Shown piece by piece: positions 14,346-23,385 of a DNA stretch of 64,000 nt. Position numbers and translations under genes: made by a program. The stretch is from positions 1-64,000 of the forward strand of contig JBGAGT010000011.1 of the NCBI GenBank assembly GCA_044226535.1. The letters run 5' to 3'. The notes beneath the pieces were generated by a model. That model searched no databases. It was not told where the DNA came from and saw only the letters and a list, made by a program, of their open reading frames with translations. Source of the stretch: VBCG01 sp044226535 (lineage in GTDB: Bacteria > Pseudomonadota > Gammaproteobacteria > Burkholderiales > Casimicrobiaceae). How positions within the stretch are numbered: position 1 is the stretch's first letter; each line of letters opens with the position of its first letter.

Positions 14346-14462
14346 CGTCGTGCATGGCCCCCGGCGAAGCGTGCGGCGGCCACCGGGGAATCGGTTTTCG
14401 CGATGACCCCGGCTCAAGCCCGATTCCCCGGCGTCCGCCGCGCCGAGCGCCACGCACGACGC
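14346..14462 (+). repeat. Structured palindromic element, copy E1
   Basis: Imperfect inverted repeat of about 117 bp. Inner stem: CCGGGGAATCGG (14383-14394) pairs exactly with CCGATTCCCCGG (14420-14431) around a 25-nt loop that starts TTTTCGCGATGACCCCGG. The outer arms CGTCGTGC (14346) and GCACGACG also pair, with an asymmetric bulge between. With its flanks (14277 to about 14505) it matches E2 and E3 in reverse orientation. See E2-E5 for compensatory stem differences. Short open frames through it are side effects of the palindrome. Confidence 0.9.
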
Positions 14463-14647
14463 AAGCTTTGCGGCTGCCGCAGATACCGGTGCTCGTGGGC
14501 TGCCCGTGATTGCGCAGCGTTGGCGATGACAGCAGCGGGATCGCACACCGAAAATGGCGGCACCCGGCTGCACGACAACCCATCAACCCTTCAACCGGCT
14601 CCTGGCAACCAGGACGCGCGTGCGAGTCGGCGGGAGGTGCAATCGTG

Positions 14648-14762
14648 GACGCCTGGTGCAGATCGGCGCGGCGGACGTCGGGGGATCGGGCTTGAGCGGG
14701 TGTATCGCGAAAACCGATCCCCCGACGGCCGTCGCACGCCTTGCCGATCTGCGCCAGGCGTC
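14648..14762 (-). repeat. Structured palindromic element, copy E4
   Basis: The outer arm GACGCCTGGTGCAGATCGGC (14648-14667) pairs over 20 bp with 14743-14762, with a single G-T-type mismatch. The inner stem GTCGGGGGATCGG (14677-14689) pairs exactly with 14714-14726. The loop read on the minus strand is TTTTCGCGATACACCCGCTC, as in E1. It lies in the opposite orientation to E1 in the same island, and its outer arm runs into a REP. Confidence 0.9.
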
Positions 14763-14845
14763 CCCGCTTTCGCGGGGATGACGCGATTGCGCAGCTGCCG
14801 CAATACCCCGCGGCAAGGCTGGGTCCCCGCTTTCGCGGGGAAGAC
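14760..14845 (-). repeat. Two reversed REP palindromes closing the island before pilQ
   Basis: GTCCCCGCTTTCGCGGGGAT (14760-14782) and GGGTCCCCGCTTTCGCGGGG (14821-14845) are in the opposite orientation to the REP at 14277, so the 14277-14845 island is bracketed by inverted REPs. The second ends 24 bp from the pilQ stop. Confidence 0.88.
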
Positions 14846-14868
14846 GGCGCGCGGGGATGACGACGCGG

Positions 14869-17127
14869 TCAGCGCACCGCGTTGACCGTGTCCTTGACGA
14901 TGCGCGGCGTCAGGAAGATCAAGAGCTCGGTCTTCTCGCTCGAGCGGCCCGTCGTCTTGAACAGGTAGCCCAGCACCGGCAGGTCGCCGAGGAACGGCAC
15001 CTTGGTGGTGTCGTTGCGGATCGTCTCCTCGTAGATGCCGCCGATGACCGCGGTGTCGCCGTTGTTGACGGCGATCTGCGTGGTCACGTTCTTGGTGTCG
15101 ATCGCGGGATACTGGCTGCCCTGGATCACCACCGTCTGGCCCACCGCGTCCTTGCGCACCTCGACCGTCATGATCACGCGGTTGTCGGGCGTGATCTGCG
15201 GCGTGACGTCGAGCGCCAGCACGGCCTTCTTGAACTGCACCGTCGGCACCGTGTTGTTGGTCCCCTGGATGATGTAGGGGATGTCGGTGCCCTGCTCGAT
15301 GTGGGCCTTGGTGTTGTCGAAGGCCACCACGCGCGGGCTCGAGATCACCTTGCCGCGGTTCTCGGCCTCGAGTGCGGACAGCTCGAGGTTGATGAGGTTG
15401 CCGCTGCCGAGGTTGATCAGCGTCAGCGCGAGCTGGCCCGCGGCGCCCGAGACGGGGAGGTTGACGTTGAGGCCGCCCACGTCCGAGTAGCCGGGATAGC
15501 CCGCGGGGGCCACCGTCGGCGAGGCGATTTCGAAGGGCGTCGGCGTGATGGTGTCGCGCACCAGGCGGTCGCCTTCGGTGTGCACCGAGGGCGGCGTGGT
15601 CAGGCTGCCCGTCGAGCCGACCGAGTAGCGGCCGTTGGCGAAGGTGAAGCCCGTCTGCTGGCCGAAGCGCACGCCGAGCTGGCGGCTGAAGGTGTCGCTG
15701 GCGACGACGATGCGCGCCTCGATCAGCACCTGGCGCACCGACACGTCCACCTGGCGGATGATCTTGCGGACTTCCTCGAGTCGCGACGGGATGTCCTGCA
15801 CGAACAGGATGTTCGAGCGCGGGTCGAGCGTGGCCGTGCCGCGCTTGGACAGGATCGAACCGCCGCCCCCCGGTCCGGTGCCGCCGGCGCTGCCCTGCCG
15901 CGCCGAGACCAGCGCGAGGATGTCGGCGGCCTTGGCGTAGTTGAGCTGGAACATCTCCGTCTGCACGGGCTCCAGGTCACCGATCTGCTGCGCGGCCTCG
16001 AGCTGCTGCTTCTCGCGCAGCGCGATCTCCTCGCGCGGGGCGATCAGCACGACATTGCCGTTCTTGCGCATGTCGAGGCCCTTGGTCTGCAGGATGATGT
16101 CGAGCGCCTGGTCCCAGGGGATGTCCTTGAGGCGCAGCGTCAGGCTGCCGCCCACGGTGTCGCTGGTGATGATGTTGAGCCCGGTGAAGTCGGCGATCAC
16201 CTGCAGCACCGAGCGCACCTCGACGTTCTGGAAGTTGAGCGACAGCCGCTCGCCCTTGTAGCCGCCGCGCGTGCCCTGCGTCAGCCGGTTCGGGTCTTCC
16301 TGGATGGGCTTGACCTCGATGATGAACTTGTTGTCCGCCTGGTAGGCCGAGTGCTCCCAGAGGCCGCGCGGCTCGATCACCATGCGCGTGTTGGCGCCCT
16401 GCGGGAAGGTGTCGACATTGAGCACCGGCGTGCCGAAGTCCTGCACGTCGAGGCGGCGCTGCAGGTTGCGCGGCAGCGAGGTCTTGATGAAGTCGACCAC
16501 CAGCGTGCGGCCCTGCTGGCGGATGTCGATGCCCGTCGAGTTGTCCGACAGGTCGACCATGATGCGGCCTTCGCCGTTGCGTCCGCGGCGGAAGTCGATG
16601 TCGCGCAACGCGTGCTGGACGTCGCCCGGGCGCGCCTCGGCGAAGCGCTGCACCTGCTGCTGCTGCGCGGCGGCGACGACGTCGCCCTGGTCGACCAGCG
16701 TGACCAGCACGTCGTTGCCCTGCACGGCGGTCTCGAACGACTGCGCCTTGTTGAGGTTGAACACCACGCGCGTGCGCCCGCCCGCCTGCACCAGGTTGAG
16801 GCTGCGCAGCGATGCGTCGTCGACGGTCTTGAGCGAGGTGCCGATGCCGTTGGCGGTGTCGGGGAAGTCGAGCGCGATGCGCGGCGGCGTCACGGTCGAG
16901 AAGCCGGCCGGCGGGTTCGCCAGCGGCGCCTTCATCGCGAACTTGACGATGGTGCGACCCGCGGTGCCCTTGGACACGACGATGTCGTTGATGCTGTTCG
17001 ACTGCGCGGCGGCGAGGCCGGGCATGCACAGCATCACGGCCGCGAGCGACGCGGTGACGACCGCGGCCCCCCAACGCCAGTGCGCTCCCTTGCGCGCCGG
17101 CGAGTGCTCGTCAGTGGTTGCGATCAT
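14869..17127 (-). CDS. pilQ: Type IV pilus secretin PilQ
   Basis: Outer membrane multimer through which the pilus fibre passes. The 752-residue precursor has a signal peptide (residues about 18-41, ending GLAAAQ), two AMIN-type segments (from INDIVVSKG and from DIDFRRGRN), an STN/N0-type domain (NFQNVEVRSVLQVIADFTGL), a secretin N domain with a Gly-rich loop (GGTGPGGGGS), and the C-terminal secretin domain (VISSPRVVAFDN to VPFLGDLPVLGYLFK). It is last in pilMNOPQ and its start overlaps the pilP stop by 4 nt. Confidence 0.97.
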   Translation of the reverse strand: MIATTDEHSPARKGAHWRWGAAVVTASLAAVMLCMPGLAAAQSNSINDIVVSKGTAGRTIVKFAMKAPLANPPAGFSTVTPPRIALDFPDTANGIGTSLKTVDDASLRSLNLVQAGGRTRVVFNLNKAQSFETAVQGNDVLVTLVDQGDVVAAAQQQQVQRFAEARPGDVQHALRDIDFRRGRNGEGRIMVDLSDNSTGIDIRQQGRTLVVDFIKTSLPRNLQRRLDVQDFGTPVLNVDTFPQGANTRMVIEPRGLWEHSAYQADNKFIIEVKPIQEDPNRLTQGTRGGYKGERLSLNFQNVEVRSVLQVIADFTGLNIITSDTVGGSLTLRLKDIPWDQALDIILQTKGLDMRKNGNVVLIAPREEIALREKQQLEAAQQIGDLEPVQTEMFQLNYAKAADILALVSARQGSAGGTGPGGGGSILSKRGTATLDPRSNILFVQDIPSRLEEVRKIIRQVDVSVRQVLIEARIVVASDTFSRQLGVRFGQQTGFTFANGRYSVGSTGSLTTPPSVHTEGDRLVRDTITPTPFEIASPTVAPAGYPGYSDVGGLNVNLPVSGAAGQLALTLINLGSGNLINLELSALEAENRGKVISSPRVVAFDNTKAHIEQGTDIPYIIQGTNNTVPTVQFKKAVLALDVTPQITPDNRVIMTVEVRKDAVGQTVVIQGSQYPAIDTKNVTTQIAVNNGDTAVIGGIYEETIRNDTTKVPFLGDLPVLGYLFKTTGRSSEKTELLIFLTPRIVKDTVNAVR

Positions 17128-17657
17128 CGTCTGCTCCCTTGTGTTCTCGCGTCAGGCTGCTGCAACTGCAGCGCGCTCGTGCGTTCGGTCCAGTCCCCTG
17201 CGCCGTCCTGCACGAGCTCTTTCATCTTGATTTCGCTCTCGGAGATGTCGGTGACGACACCGAAGTTCTGCCCGAGGTAGTTGCCCGCATGCACCTGGAA
17301 GATGTCCTTCTCGGGCGTCTTCACCAGCGCGTACATGCGCTTGTTCTTCTCCAGCGTGCCGACCATCGACAGCGACTCGAGCGGGAAGGACTCGAGCGGC
17401 TCGCGGCGGCGGTTTAGGTCGGGCGCGAGCTTGCTGTCGCCCTTGAGCGGCTCGATCTTGCGCGGCTTGAAGGGGTCGGGAAGGTCGAAGGCGTTGTAGG
17501 CGAACGGCTCGTAGGGCTTGAGCTGCGGCAGCGGGTCGAGGTGCCCGCGCACGCCCTTGCCCTGCTCGGCCATCCACTGGCGCAGGTCCTGGTTGTCGCT
17601 TCCGCAGCCGCCGAGAAGCGCCGCCGCGGCGAGCACGAGCGCATGGGTCGGCTTCAT
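17124..17657 (-). CDS. pilP: Type IV pilus inner-membrane lipoprotein PilP
   Basis: Links the PilMNO inner-membrane complex to the PilQ secretin. The 177-residue precursor has a lipobox LLGGC (Cys18), a disordered proline-rich stretch, and the PilP core (PLESFPLESLSMVGTLEKNK, then YLGQNFGVVTDISESEIKMK). It overlaps pilO and pilQ by 4 nt at each end, so expression is tightly coupled. Confidence 0.95.
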   Translation of the reverse strand: MKPTHALVLAAAALLGGCGSDNQDLRQWMAEQGKGVRGHLDPLPQLKPYEPFAYNAFDLPDPFKPRKIEPLKGDSKLAPDLNRRREPLESFPLESLSMVGTLEKNKRMYALVKTPEKDIFQVHAGNYLGQNFGVVTDISESEIKMKELVQDGAGDWTERTSALQLQQPDARTQGSRR

Positions 17658-18283
17658 TTCTTGCCCTTGTCCTTGGCCTTGGCGAGCGCGCGCTGGTGCG
17701 CGATCTCGTCGTCGTCGAGGTAACGGAAGGTCTTCGCCACGGCGTCGAGCGTGAGCTCGCCCTTGTTGTTCTGGATCTGCACGTCGTTGAGCGTGACGAT
17801 GCGCGGCAGCTGGGCGACGTCGCTGGCGAAGGCGCCCATGTCGTGGTAGTTGCCGGTGATGCGGATGTTGATCGGCAGCTCCGCGTAGAAGTCCATCATC
17901 TTCTCCTGCGGCGCGGGACGGAACAGCTCGAACACCAGGCCGCGCCCGAGGCCGGCCTGGTTGATGTCGGTGAGCAGCGCGTCGATCTCGGCGCGGTTCG
18001 GCAACTGCTTCACCAGCGCGCCGAACGACTGCTCGACCTCCTTGAGCTGCCCGACATAGAGGTCGTAGTTGACGGCCTTGGCCTTTTTCTGCGCGTACTC
18101 GGTGCGCAGCGTCGCCTCCTGGTTCTGCGCGGCCTCCAGCGTCTCGTACTGGTCCTTCCAGTCGAAGAACGCGCCGATGGCGAGGATGGCCACGAACAGC
18201 AGCGCGAGCATGACCACCTTGGGCAGCAACGGCCAGTTGCCGACCTCGCGGAAATTCAGGTTGCGGAGCTCGTCGAGGTTCAT
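17654..18283 (-). CDS. pilO: Type IV pilus inner-membrane protein PilO
   Basis: A 209-residue bitopic protein: short cytoplasmic N-terminus (NLDELRNLNF), one membrane helix (residues about 18-39), a coiled-coil region (LEAAQNQEATLRTEYAQKKA) and a ferredoxin-like periplasmic domain (LPINIRITGNYHDMGAFASD). It dimerises with PilN. The ATG at 18283 overlaps the pilN stop as ATGA and gives the family N-terminus; the frame extends further upstream only as out-of-frame pilN sequence. Confidence 0.95.
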   Translation of the reverse strand: MNLDELRNLNFREVGNWPLLPKVVMLALLFVAILAIGAFFDWKDQYETLEAAQNQEATLRTEYAQKKAKAVNYDLYVGQLKEVEQSFGALVKQLPNRAEIDALLTDINQAGLGRGLVFELFRPAPQEKMMDFYAELPINIRITGNYHDMGAFASDVAQLPRIVTLNDVQIQNNKGELTLDAVAKTFRYLDDDEIAHQRALAKAKDKGKK

Positions 18284-18951
18284 GCCTTGCCTCCCGGCGC
18301 CTTGGGCGCAGGCGCGGGCGTCGCCGCCTTCGCCCCCCCCGCCGCGCCGGCGCGCGGCGCGTTGTCCATCGAGGCCGGCGTGTCGCGCTTGACCTCGAAG
18401 TCGAGGGTGAACTCGCTGACCTTCTGGTCGCTGGGCCGGTTGTTCGCGCCCGGCAGGGCGACCAGCTTGACCTCGACGAGCTCGGGCTTGCCGAGCCACG
18501 GCGAGGCCTCGACGTTGCGCATCAGCGTCGACACGCGGGCGTTCGACTGCGCGTAGCCCGTCACCCGCACCTTGTTGCCGCGCTCGGTCACCGAGCGCAG
18601 GTAGATCCCGTCGGGCAGCTGGCGCACCAGCTGGTCGAGCAGGTGCACGGCCTCGTTGCGGTTGGCCTGCAGGCTCTCGACCACCTGCTTGCGCGCCAGC
18701 ACCTGCTGGATCTGGTCACGCAGCTTGTCGATCTCCTTGATCTGCTCGTCGAGCTTGGCGATCTCGGTCTTGAGCAGCTTGTTGCGCGCGTTCTGGTGCT
18801 CGATCTGGTTGGCGAGCACGAGGTGCACGAGCCCGACGACCGCGATGGCGGCGATCGCCAGCAGGACGGCGAGCGAGATGAACTGGCGCTTGCGCGCCAT
18901 TCGCTTCTGCGCGCGGTGCGGCAGCAGGTTGATGCGGACAGCGGTGCTCAT
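18280..18951 (-). CDS. pilN: Type IV pilus inner-membrane protein PilN
   Basis: 223 residues. The conserved cytoplasmic N-terminus INLLPHRAQKR binds PilM. It is followed by a membrane helix (about 25-47), a coiled coil (IAKLDEQIKEIDKLRDQIQQ) and a periplasmic domain (LPDGIYLRSVTERGNKVRVTGYAQ). The C-terminal tail of about 30 residues is rich in Ala, Pro and Lys and looks disordered. It starts 33 bp after pilM. Confidence 0.95.
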   Translation of the reverse strand: MSTAVRINLLPHRAQKRMARKRQFISLAVLLAIAAIAVVGLVHLVLANQIEHQNARNKLLKTEIAKLDEQIKEIDKLRDQIQQVLARKQVVESLQANRNEAVHLLDQLVRQLPDGIYLRSVTERGNKVRVTGYAQSNARVSTLMRNVEASPWLGKPELVEVKLVALPGANNRPSDQKVSEFTLDFEVKRDTPASMDNAPRAGAAGGAKAATPAPAPKAPGGKA

Positions 18952-18984
18952 TCGGCCTTCCCCCTCGGTCGATGCACGGCGCGG

Positions 18985-20076
18985 CTATTCGAAACTGCGC
19001 AGCGCGAGGCCGGTGGCGATCGTCAACAGCGGAGCGTCCTGCGCAAGCTGGCGCGGGCGGATCCGGTCGGACACCTGCATGGACGCGAACGGGTTGCCCA
19101 CCACGGTGGCAACGCTCGCGCGCTTCGCGACCAGCTCGTCCAGCCCGGGCAGCAGCGCGCAGCCCCCGGCGAGCACGATCTGGTCGACCTGGTTGTGCGT
19201 CGTCGAGGTGAAGAAGAACTGCAGCGCGCGGGTGATCTCGAGCGCCAGCGTCTCCATGAACGGCTGCAGAACGTCGTTGTCGTAGTTCTCGGGCAGGCCC
19301 TGGTTCTTCTTCGCGGCCTCGGCCTCCTCGGGCGAGAGGTTGAAGGCGCGCTGGATGTCGAGCGTGAGCTGGTTCCCGCCGAACGCCTGGTCGCGCGAGA
19401 ACAGGAACTGGTTGTTGCGCAGGACGTAGAAATGGGTGACGTGCGCACCGATGTCGACGAAGGCGATGTTCTGGTCGCGGCCGTTCGCCGGCAGCGAGGG
19501 CGCGATCAGCGCGAACGCCTCCTGGGTGGCGTAGCTCTCGACGTCCATGACGGCGGGCTTGAGGCCGGCCGACTCGGCGATCGCCACGCGGTCCTCGACC
19601 TTCTCCTTGCGCGACGCGGCGATCAGGACCTCGACCTCGTCGGGATTGTTCGGCGCGGGTCCCAGGATCTGGAAATCGAGGTTGACCTCGTCGAGCGCAA
19701 AGGGGATATATTGGTTGGCTTCGGCCTCGACGGTGAGCTCGAGCTCCTCCTCCTTCTGGCCGGAGGGCACGATGATCTTCTTGGTGATGACCATCGCCGC
19801 AGGGAGCGCCATGGCGATCTGCTTGTTGCGGCTGCCCATGCGCTTGAAGGCGCGGCGCAGGCCGTCGGCCACCTGGTCGAGGTTGCCGATGTTGCCGTCC
19901 TGGACGAGGTCCTTGGCGAGGGGCTCGATGGCGTACCGCTCGAGCCGGTAGGTGCCCTTGCCGGCCTCGGAGAGCTCGACCAGCTTGATCGAGGTCGAGG
20001 CGATGTCGACGCCCACGAGGTTCGGCGACTTCGTCTTGAAGAACTCGAGGGTCGAGGACAGGTTGTCGCTCAGCAT
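18985..20076 (-). CDS. pilM: Type IV pilus ATPase-like assembly protein PilM
   Basis: Actin/FtsA-like cytoplasmic protein that binds nucleotide and the PilN N-terminus. 363 residues, with GVDIASTSIKLVEL (residues about 22-35), MALPAAMVITKK, a FVDIGAH phosphate-2 motif and a C-terminal VLAGGCALLPGLDELV. First gene of pilMNOPQ, divergent from mrcA across a 153-bp gap holding promoters for both. Confidence 0.96.
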   Translation of the reverse strand: MLSDNLSSTLEFFKTKSPNLVGVDIASTSIKLVELSEAGKGTYRLERYAIEPLAKDLVQDGNIGNLDQVADGLRRAFKRMGSRNKQIAMALPAAMVITKKIIVPSGQKEEELELTVEAEANQYIPFALDEVNLDFQILGPAPNNPDEVEVLIAASRKEKVEDRVAIAESAGLKPAVMDVESYATQEAFALIAPSLPANGRDQNIAFVDIGAHVTHFYVLRNNQFLFSRDQAFGGNQLTLDIQRAFNLSPEEAEAAKKNQGLPENYDNDVLQPFMETLALEITRALQFFFTSTTHNQVDQIVLAGGCALLPGLDELVAKRASVATVVGNPFASMQVSDRIRPRQLAQDAPLLTIATGLALRSFE

Positions 20077-20108
20077 GGGAATGTCCCGGGCTAATGCTGA
20101 TAATTTAC

Positions 20109-20137
20109 ATTAAACTCTGGCAGCAAGTGTGAAGCAA
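20109..20137 (-). promoter_or_regulatory. Probable sigma-70 promoter of pilMNOPQ
   Basis: On the minus strand: TTGCTT at 20137-20132, a 17-bp spacer, then TTTAAT at 20114-20109, about 33 bp before the pilM start codon. The gap is distinctly AT-rich compared with its surroundings. Confidence 0.5.
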
Positions 20138-20184
20138 GTCAAATCAATTCCGGTTGGGAAATCTGCAAGTGTTGCGCTTCTGCC

Positions 20185-20190
20185 TATAAT
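20185..20190 (+). promoter_or_regulatory. Consensus -10 hexamer upstream of mrcA
   Basis: A perfect TATAAT 39 bp before the mrcA GTG. No convincing -35 lies 16-18 bp upstream (TCTGCA is the best-placed hexamer), so the promoter may rely on other elements. Confidence 0.4.
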
Positions 20191-20229
20191 GGGTCGTCAA
20201 GGCCCCCTTCCCGCAACTTTTATTCCCCT

Positions 20230-22566
20230 GTGCTAAAGCGCTGGCTGCTTTACCTCGCGTCGGTGTTGGCCGGCCTCGCGGTGGTCGGGTCGCTGCTGGG
20301 CGCCTTTGTCGTGGCGCTGCTGTACCCGACATTGCCCTCGCTGGCGACGCTGACCGACTACCAGCCGCGCATCCCCCTGAGGGTGGTTTCGGCCGAGGGC
20401 ACCCTGCTCGGCGAGTTCGGCGAGGAGCGGCGCGCCATCGTGCGCATCGCCGAGGTCCCGCAGCTCATGAAGAACGCCATCCTCGCCGCCGAGGACGAGC
20501 GCTTCTACCAGCACGGCGGGGTCGACTACCTGTCGGTGATGCGCGCCGCGCTCGCCAACGTCACCACCGGCGCCACCCAGGGCGCCGGCACCATCACCAT
20601 GCAGGTCGCGCGCAATTTCTTCCTGACGCGCGAGAAGACCGTCACCCGCAAGCTGCGCGAAGTGATGCTGGCGTGGAAAATCGAGGCGAACCTTCACAAA
20701 GACGAAATTCTCGAGCTTTACATCAATCAGATCTACCTCGGCCAGCGCGCCTACGGCTTCGCCGCCGCCGCGCAGATCTACTTCGGCAAGGCCCTGAAGG
20801 ACCTTTCCCCGGCCGAGGCGGCGATGCTGGCGGGGCTGCCCAAGGCGCCCTCCGCCTACAACCCCGTCGCCAACCCCGAACGTGCCAAGCAGCGCCAACT
20901 CTACGTGCTGCGGCGGATGCACGATCTCGGCTTCCTGACCGATGAGCAGTTCACGGTTGCACAAACCGCGCCACTTTCGGTGCGGCAGGGGCTGAGGACG
21001 GTCGCCCTCGACACCCACGCCCAGTTCGTCGCCGAGATGGCGCGCCAGGTCGTCTACGAGGCCTACGGGGACGAGGCCTACAGCCGCGGCATCACCGTCT
21101 GGACCACGATCCGCAAGGACCGCCAGGAGGCGGCATGGGCCGCAGTTCAGAAGGGAGTGACGGATTACGACCGCCGTCACGGCTACCGGGGACCCGAGGC
21201 CTTCGTCAGCCTCCCCGACGGCCAGGACGCGCTCGACGCCGCCCTCGAACGGACGTTCGCCGAGCATCCCGACTGGGGCGATCTCTTCGCGGCGGTGGTC
21301 ACCGACGTCGGCAAGGGCAGCCTCGGCGCCGTGCTGGAGAACGGCGACAAGGTCGAGCTCACCGGCGACGCGGTGAAATTCGCGCTGCCCGCCCTCGCCG
21401 ACAAGGCGCCCGCCGCCCTGCGCATCCGCCGCGGCGCGGTGATCCGCCTCGCGCGCGACGACAAGGGCCGCTACGCGATCGCCCAGGTCCCGCAGGTCGA
21501 GGCGGCGTTCGTGGCCATGCGGCCCACCGACGGCGCGCTGGTTGCGCTGGTGGGCGGCGTGGACTTCGACCGCAACAAGTTCAACCACGCCACGCAGGCA
21601 CTGCGCCAGCCGGGGTCGTCGTTCAAGCCGTTCATCTATTCGGCGGCGCTGGAAAAGGGCTTCACGCCCGCGACCATCATCAACGACGCGCCGTTCTTCG
21701 TCCCTGCCGAGCAGGCGGGCGGCGAGGCCTGGGAGCCCAAGAACTACGAGGGCAAGTTCGAGGGGCCCATGCGCCTGCGCACCGCCCTCGCCAAGTCCAA
21801 GAACCTGGTGATGGTGCGGGTGCTGCAGGCGATCGGGCCGCAGTACGCGCAGGACTACATCCAGCGCTTCGGCTTCGACCCCAAGCTGCATCCGGCCTAC
21901 CTGACCATGGGGCTTGGCGCAGGCTCGGCGACCCCCTTGCAGATGGCGAGCGCTTACTCCGTTTTCGCCAACGCGGGCTACCGCATCACGCCCTACCTGA
22001 TCGACAGGATCACCGACGCCCGGGGCGAAGTGCTTTCCGAGGCCAAGCCCCAAGTCGCGGGCAAGGAGGCCGAGCGCGCCATCGACCCGCGCAACGCCTT
22101 CATCATGACCTCGATGATGCGCGACACCATCGCCTACGGCACGGCCACCGCCGCGCAGGTGTTGAAGCGCAAGGACCTCGCCGGCAAGACCGGCACCACC
22201 AACGAGAACATCGACGCCTGGTTCTGCGGCTTCACCATGGACGAGGTCGGCGTCGCGTGGATCGGCTTCGACCAGCCGAGGAGCCTCGGCGCGCGCGAAA
22301 CGGGCGGCGTCGCCGCGCTCCCCATCTGGATCTCGTACATGCAGCGTGCGCTGAAGGGCGTCCCCGAGCGCGTGCCCGAAGCCCCGGACGGCGTCGTGTC
22401 GATCAGGATCAACGCCGACTCGGGCCTTCGCGACGAGAGCTCCACCCTCTCCGAATACTTCTTCAGCGAGTTCACGCCGCGCGCCCGCGACGATGGCCTC
22501 GCCCTGCCCACCCCCTCGTCCACCCCCGGCCGCACGTCGCAGGAAGTGCGCGACCAGATCTTCTGA
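20230..22566 (+). CDS. mrcA: Penicillin-binding protein 1A (bifunctional class A)
   Basis: Periplasmic peptidoglycan glycosyltransferase and transpeptidase anchored by one N-terminal helix (residues about 5-33). GT51 motifs: EDERFYQHGGVDY, GAGTITMQVARN and RKLREVMLAWKIE. Transpeptidase motifs: GSSFKPF (SxxK), SKN and KTGTTNENIDAW. An OB-fold-like insert lies between the two. 778 residues is normal. The GTG start encodes LKRWLLYL. Divergence from pilM is the common proteobacterial arrangement. Confidence 0.97.
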   Translation: MLKRWLLYLASVLAGLAVVGSLLGAFVVALLYPTLPSLATLTDYQPRIPLRVVSAEGTLLGEFGEERRAIVRIAEVPQLMKNAILAAEDERFYQHGGVDYLSVMRAALANVTTGATQGAGTITMQVARNFFLTREKTVTRKLREVMLAWKIEANLHKDEILELYINQIYLGQRAYGFAAAAQIYFGKALKDLSPAEAAMLAGLPKAPSAYNPVANPERAKQRQLYVLRRMHDLGFLTDEQFTVAQTAPLSVRQGLRTVALDTHAQFVAEMARQVVYEAYGDEAYSRGITVWTTIRKDRQEAAWAAVQKGVTDYDRRHGYRGPEAFVSLPDGQDALDAALERTFAEHPDWGDLFAAVVTDVGKGSLGAVLENGDKVELTGDAVKFALPALADKAPAALRIRRGAVIRLARDDKGRYAIAQVPQVEAAFVAMRPTDGALVALVGGVDFDRNKFNHATQALRQPGSSFKPFIYSAALEKGFTPATIINDAPFFVPAEQAGGEAWEPKNYEGKFEGPMRLRTALAKSKNLVMVRVLQAIGPQYAQDYIQRFGFDPKLHPAYLTMGLGAGSATPLQMASAYSVFANAGYRITPYLIDRITDARGEVLSEAKPQVAGKEAERAIDPRNAFIMTSMMRDTIAYGTATAAQVLKRKDLAGKTGTTNENIDAWFCGFTMDEVGVAWIGFDQPRSLGARETGGVAALPIWISYMQRALKGVPERVPEAPDGVVSIRINADSGLRDESSTLSEYFFSEFTPRARDDGLALPTPSSTPGRTSQEVRDQIF

Positions 22567-22574
22567 AGGCGCGC

Positions 22575-23201
22575 ATGGTCCGCTCGGTCGACCGGTACGT
22601 GGCGCGGCGCAGCGAGCGCCGTTTCGCGCAGGAAGGCGACGGGCAGCGGCGCCTGCTGATCGCCCAGGGAGCGGCGCGACTCATCGCCGAGCACGGCATC
22701 ACCGACTGGGCGATGGCCAAGCGCAAGGCCGCGCGCGCCCTGCAGCTTCCGGAGTCGGCCGCGCTGCCGGGCGACGACGAGGTCGAGCAGGCGCTCGCCG
22801 ATTTCCATGCGCTGTTCGGCGGCAGCGAGCACGCGGCGTCGCTGCGCCGCCAGCGCGCCGAGGCGCTGCGCTGGATGCGCGGCCTCGCCGCCTTCGCGCC
22901 GAGGCTCACCGGCGGGGTCGCCGCGGGCTGGGCAGCCACGTCCACGCCCATCCGGCTCGAGCTCGAGGCCGACAACGCCAAGGCGGTCGAGGTGGCGCTG
23001 ATCGACGCCAACGCGCGCTACCGCGCCGTATCCGACAGCGCCGATGGCCCGCTCGAGTATGCCGTCGAGGGCGACGTGGCGCCCCTGCATCTCGTGGTGC
23101 GCGCGGGCGGCGCGCGCAGCCGGCCCCGCCGCGAGCGCGGGCGCGGTGAGGAAGCGCGGCTCACGGCCGCGGAGGTCGAGGCGCTGCTGGCCGAACCATA
23201 G
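22575..23201 (+). CDS. Conserved proteobacterial protein of unknown function
   Basis: 208 residues from the ATG at 22575, 8 bp after mrcA. The N-terminal half is helical and basic (AQGAARLIAEHGITDWAMAK), then QRAEALRWMRGLAAFAPRLT and GWAATSTPIRLELEADNAKA. This pattern recalls a widespread family of small proteobacterial proteins with a nucleotidyltransferase-like core, but no catalytic residues can be assigned here. The C-terminus is Arg-rich. The close spacing suggests co-transcription with mrcA. REP DNA begins 15 bp after the stop. Confidence 0.7.
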   Translation: MVRSVDRYVARRSERRFAQEGDGQRRLLIAQGAARLIAEHGITDWAMAKRKAARALQLPESAALPGDDEVEQALADFHALFGGSEHAASLRRQRAEALRWMRGLAAFAPRLTGGVAAGWAATSTPIRLELEADNAKAVEVALIDANARYRAVSDSADGPLEYAVEGDVAPLHLVVRAGGARSRPRRERGRGEEARLTAAEVEALLAEP

Positions 23202-23216
23202 TCGTCCCCGCGCGCC

Positions 23217-23243
23217 GTCATCCCCGCGAAAGCGGGGACCCAG
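23217..23243 (+). repeat. REP palindrome opening the 23-kb island
   Basis: GTCATCCCCGCGAAAGCGGG then GACCCAG. It faces the reversed REP at 23726-23751; together they bracket elements E5 and E2 in the 578-bp gap between the convergent gene at 22575 and hemB. No gene was found in this gap. Confidence 0.88.
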
Positions 23244-23290
23244 CCTTGTGCGCGCGGTCGGCCACCACCTGCGCAATCGCAGCAGCCTGT

Positions 23291-23385
23291 CGCACATCGG
23301 CAAGCGGCGATGGCCCTCGGGGGAGCGGTCCTCGCGATGCACCCGGCTCGGAGCCGCTCCCCCGACGTCCGTCGCGCCGATGCGC
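23291..23385 (+). repeat. Structured palindromic element, copy E5
   Basis: The inner stem TCGGGGGAGCGG (23317-23328) pairs exactly with CCGCTCCCCCGA (23354-23365) around the loop TCCTCGCGATGCACCCGGCT. Outer arms CGCACATCGGC and GCCGATGCGC pair with a bulge. Compared with E1, the variable stem bases (GAGCGG against AATCGG) are changed on both sides. Same orientation as E1. Confidence 0.88.

Noticed and set aside
14324..14509. Small open frames inside the palindromic elements (translations like SSPIPRRPPRRAPR)
   Set aside because: Both strands and several frames are open because of the inverted repeat. The translations simply restate the palindrome and have no start signal, so they are not called as proteins.
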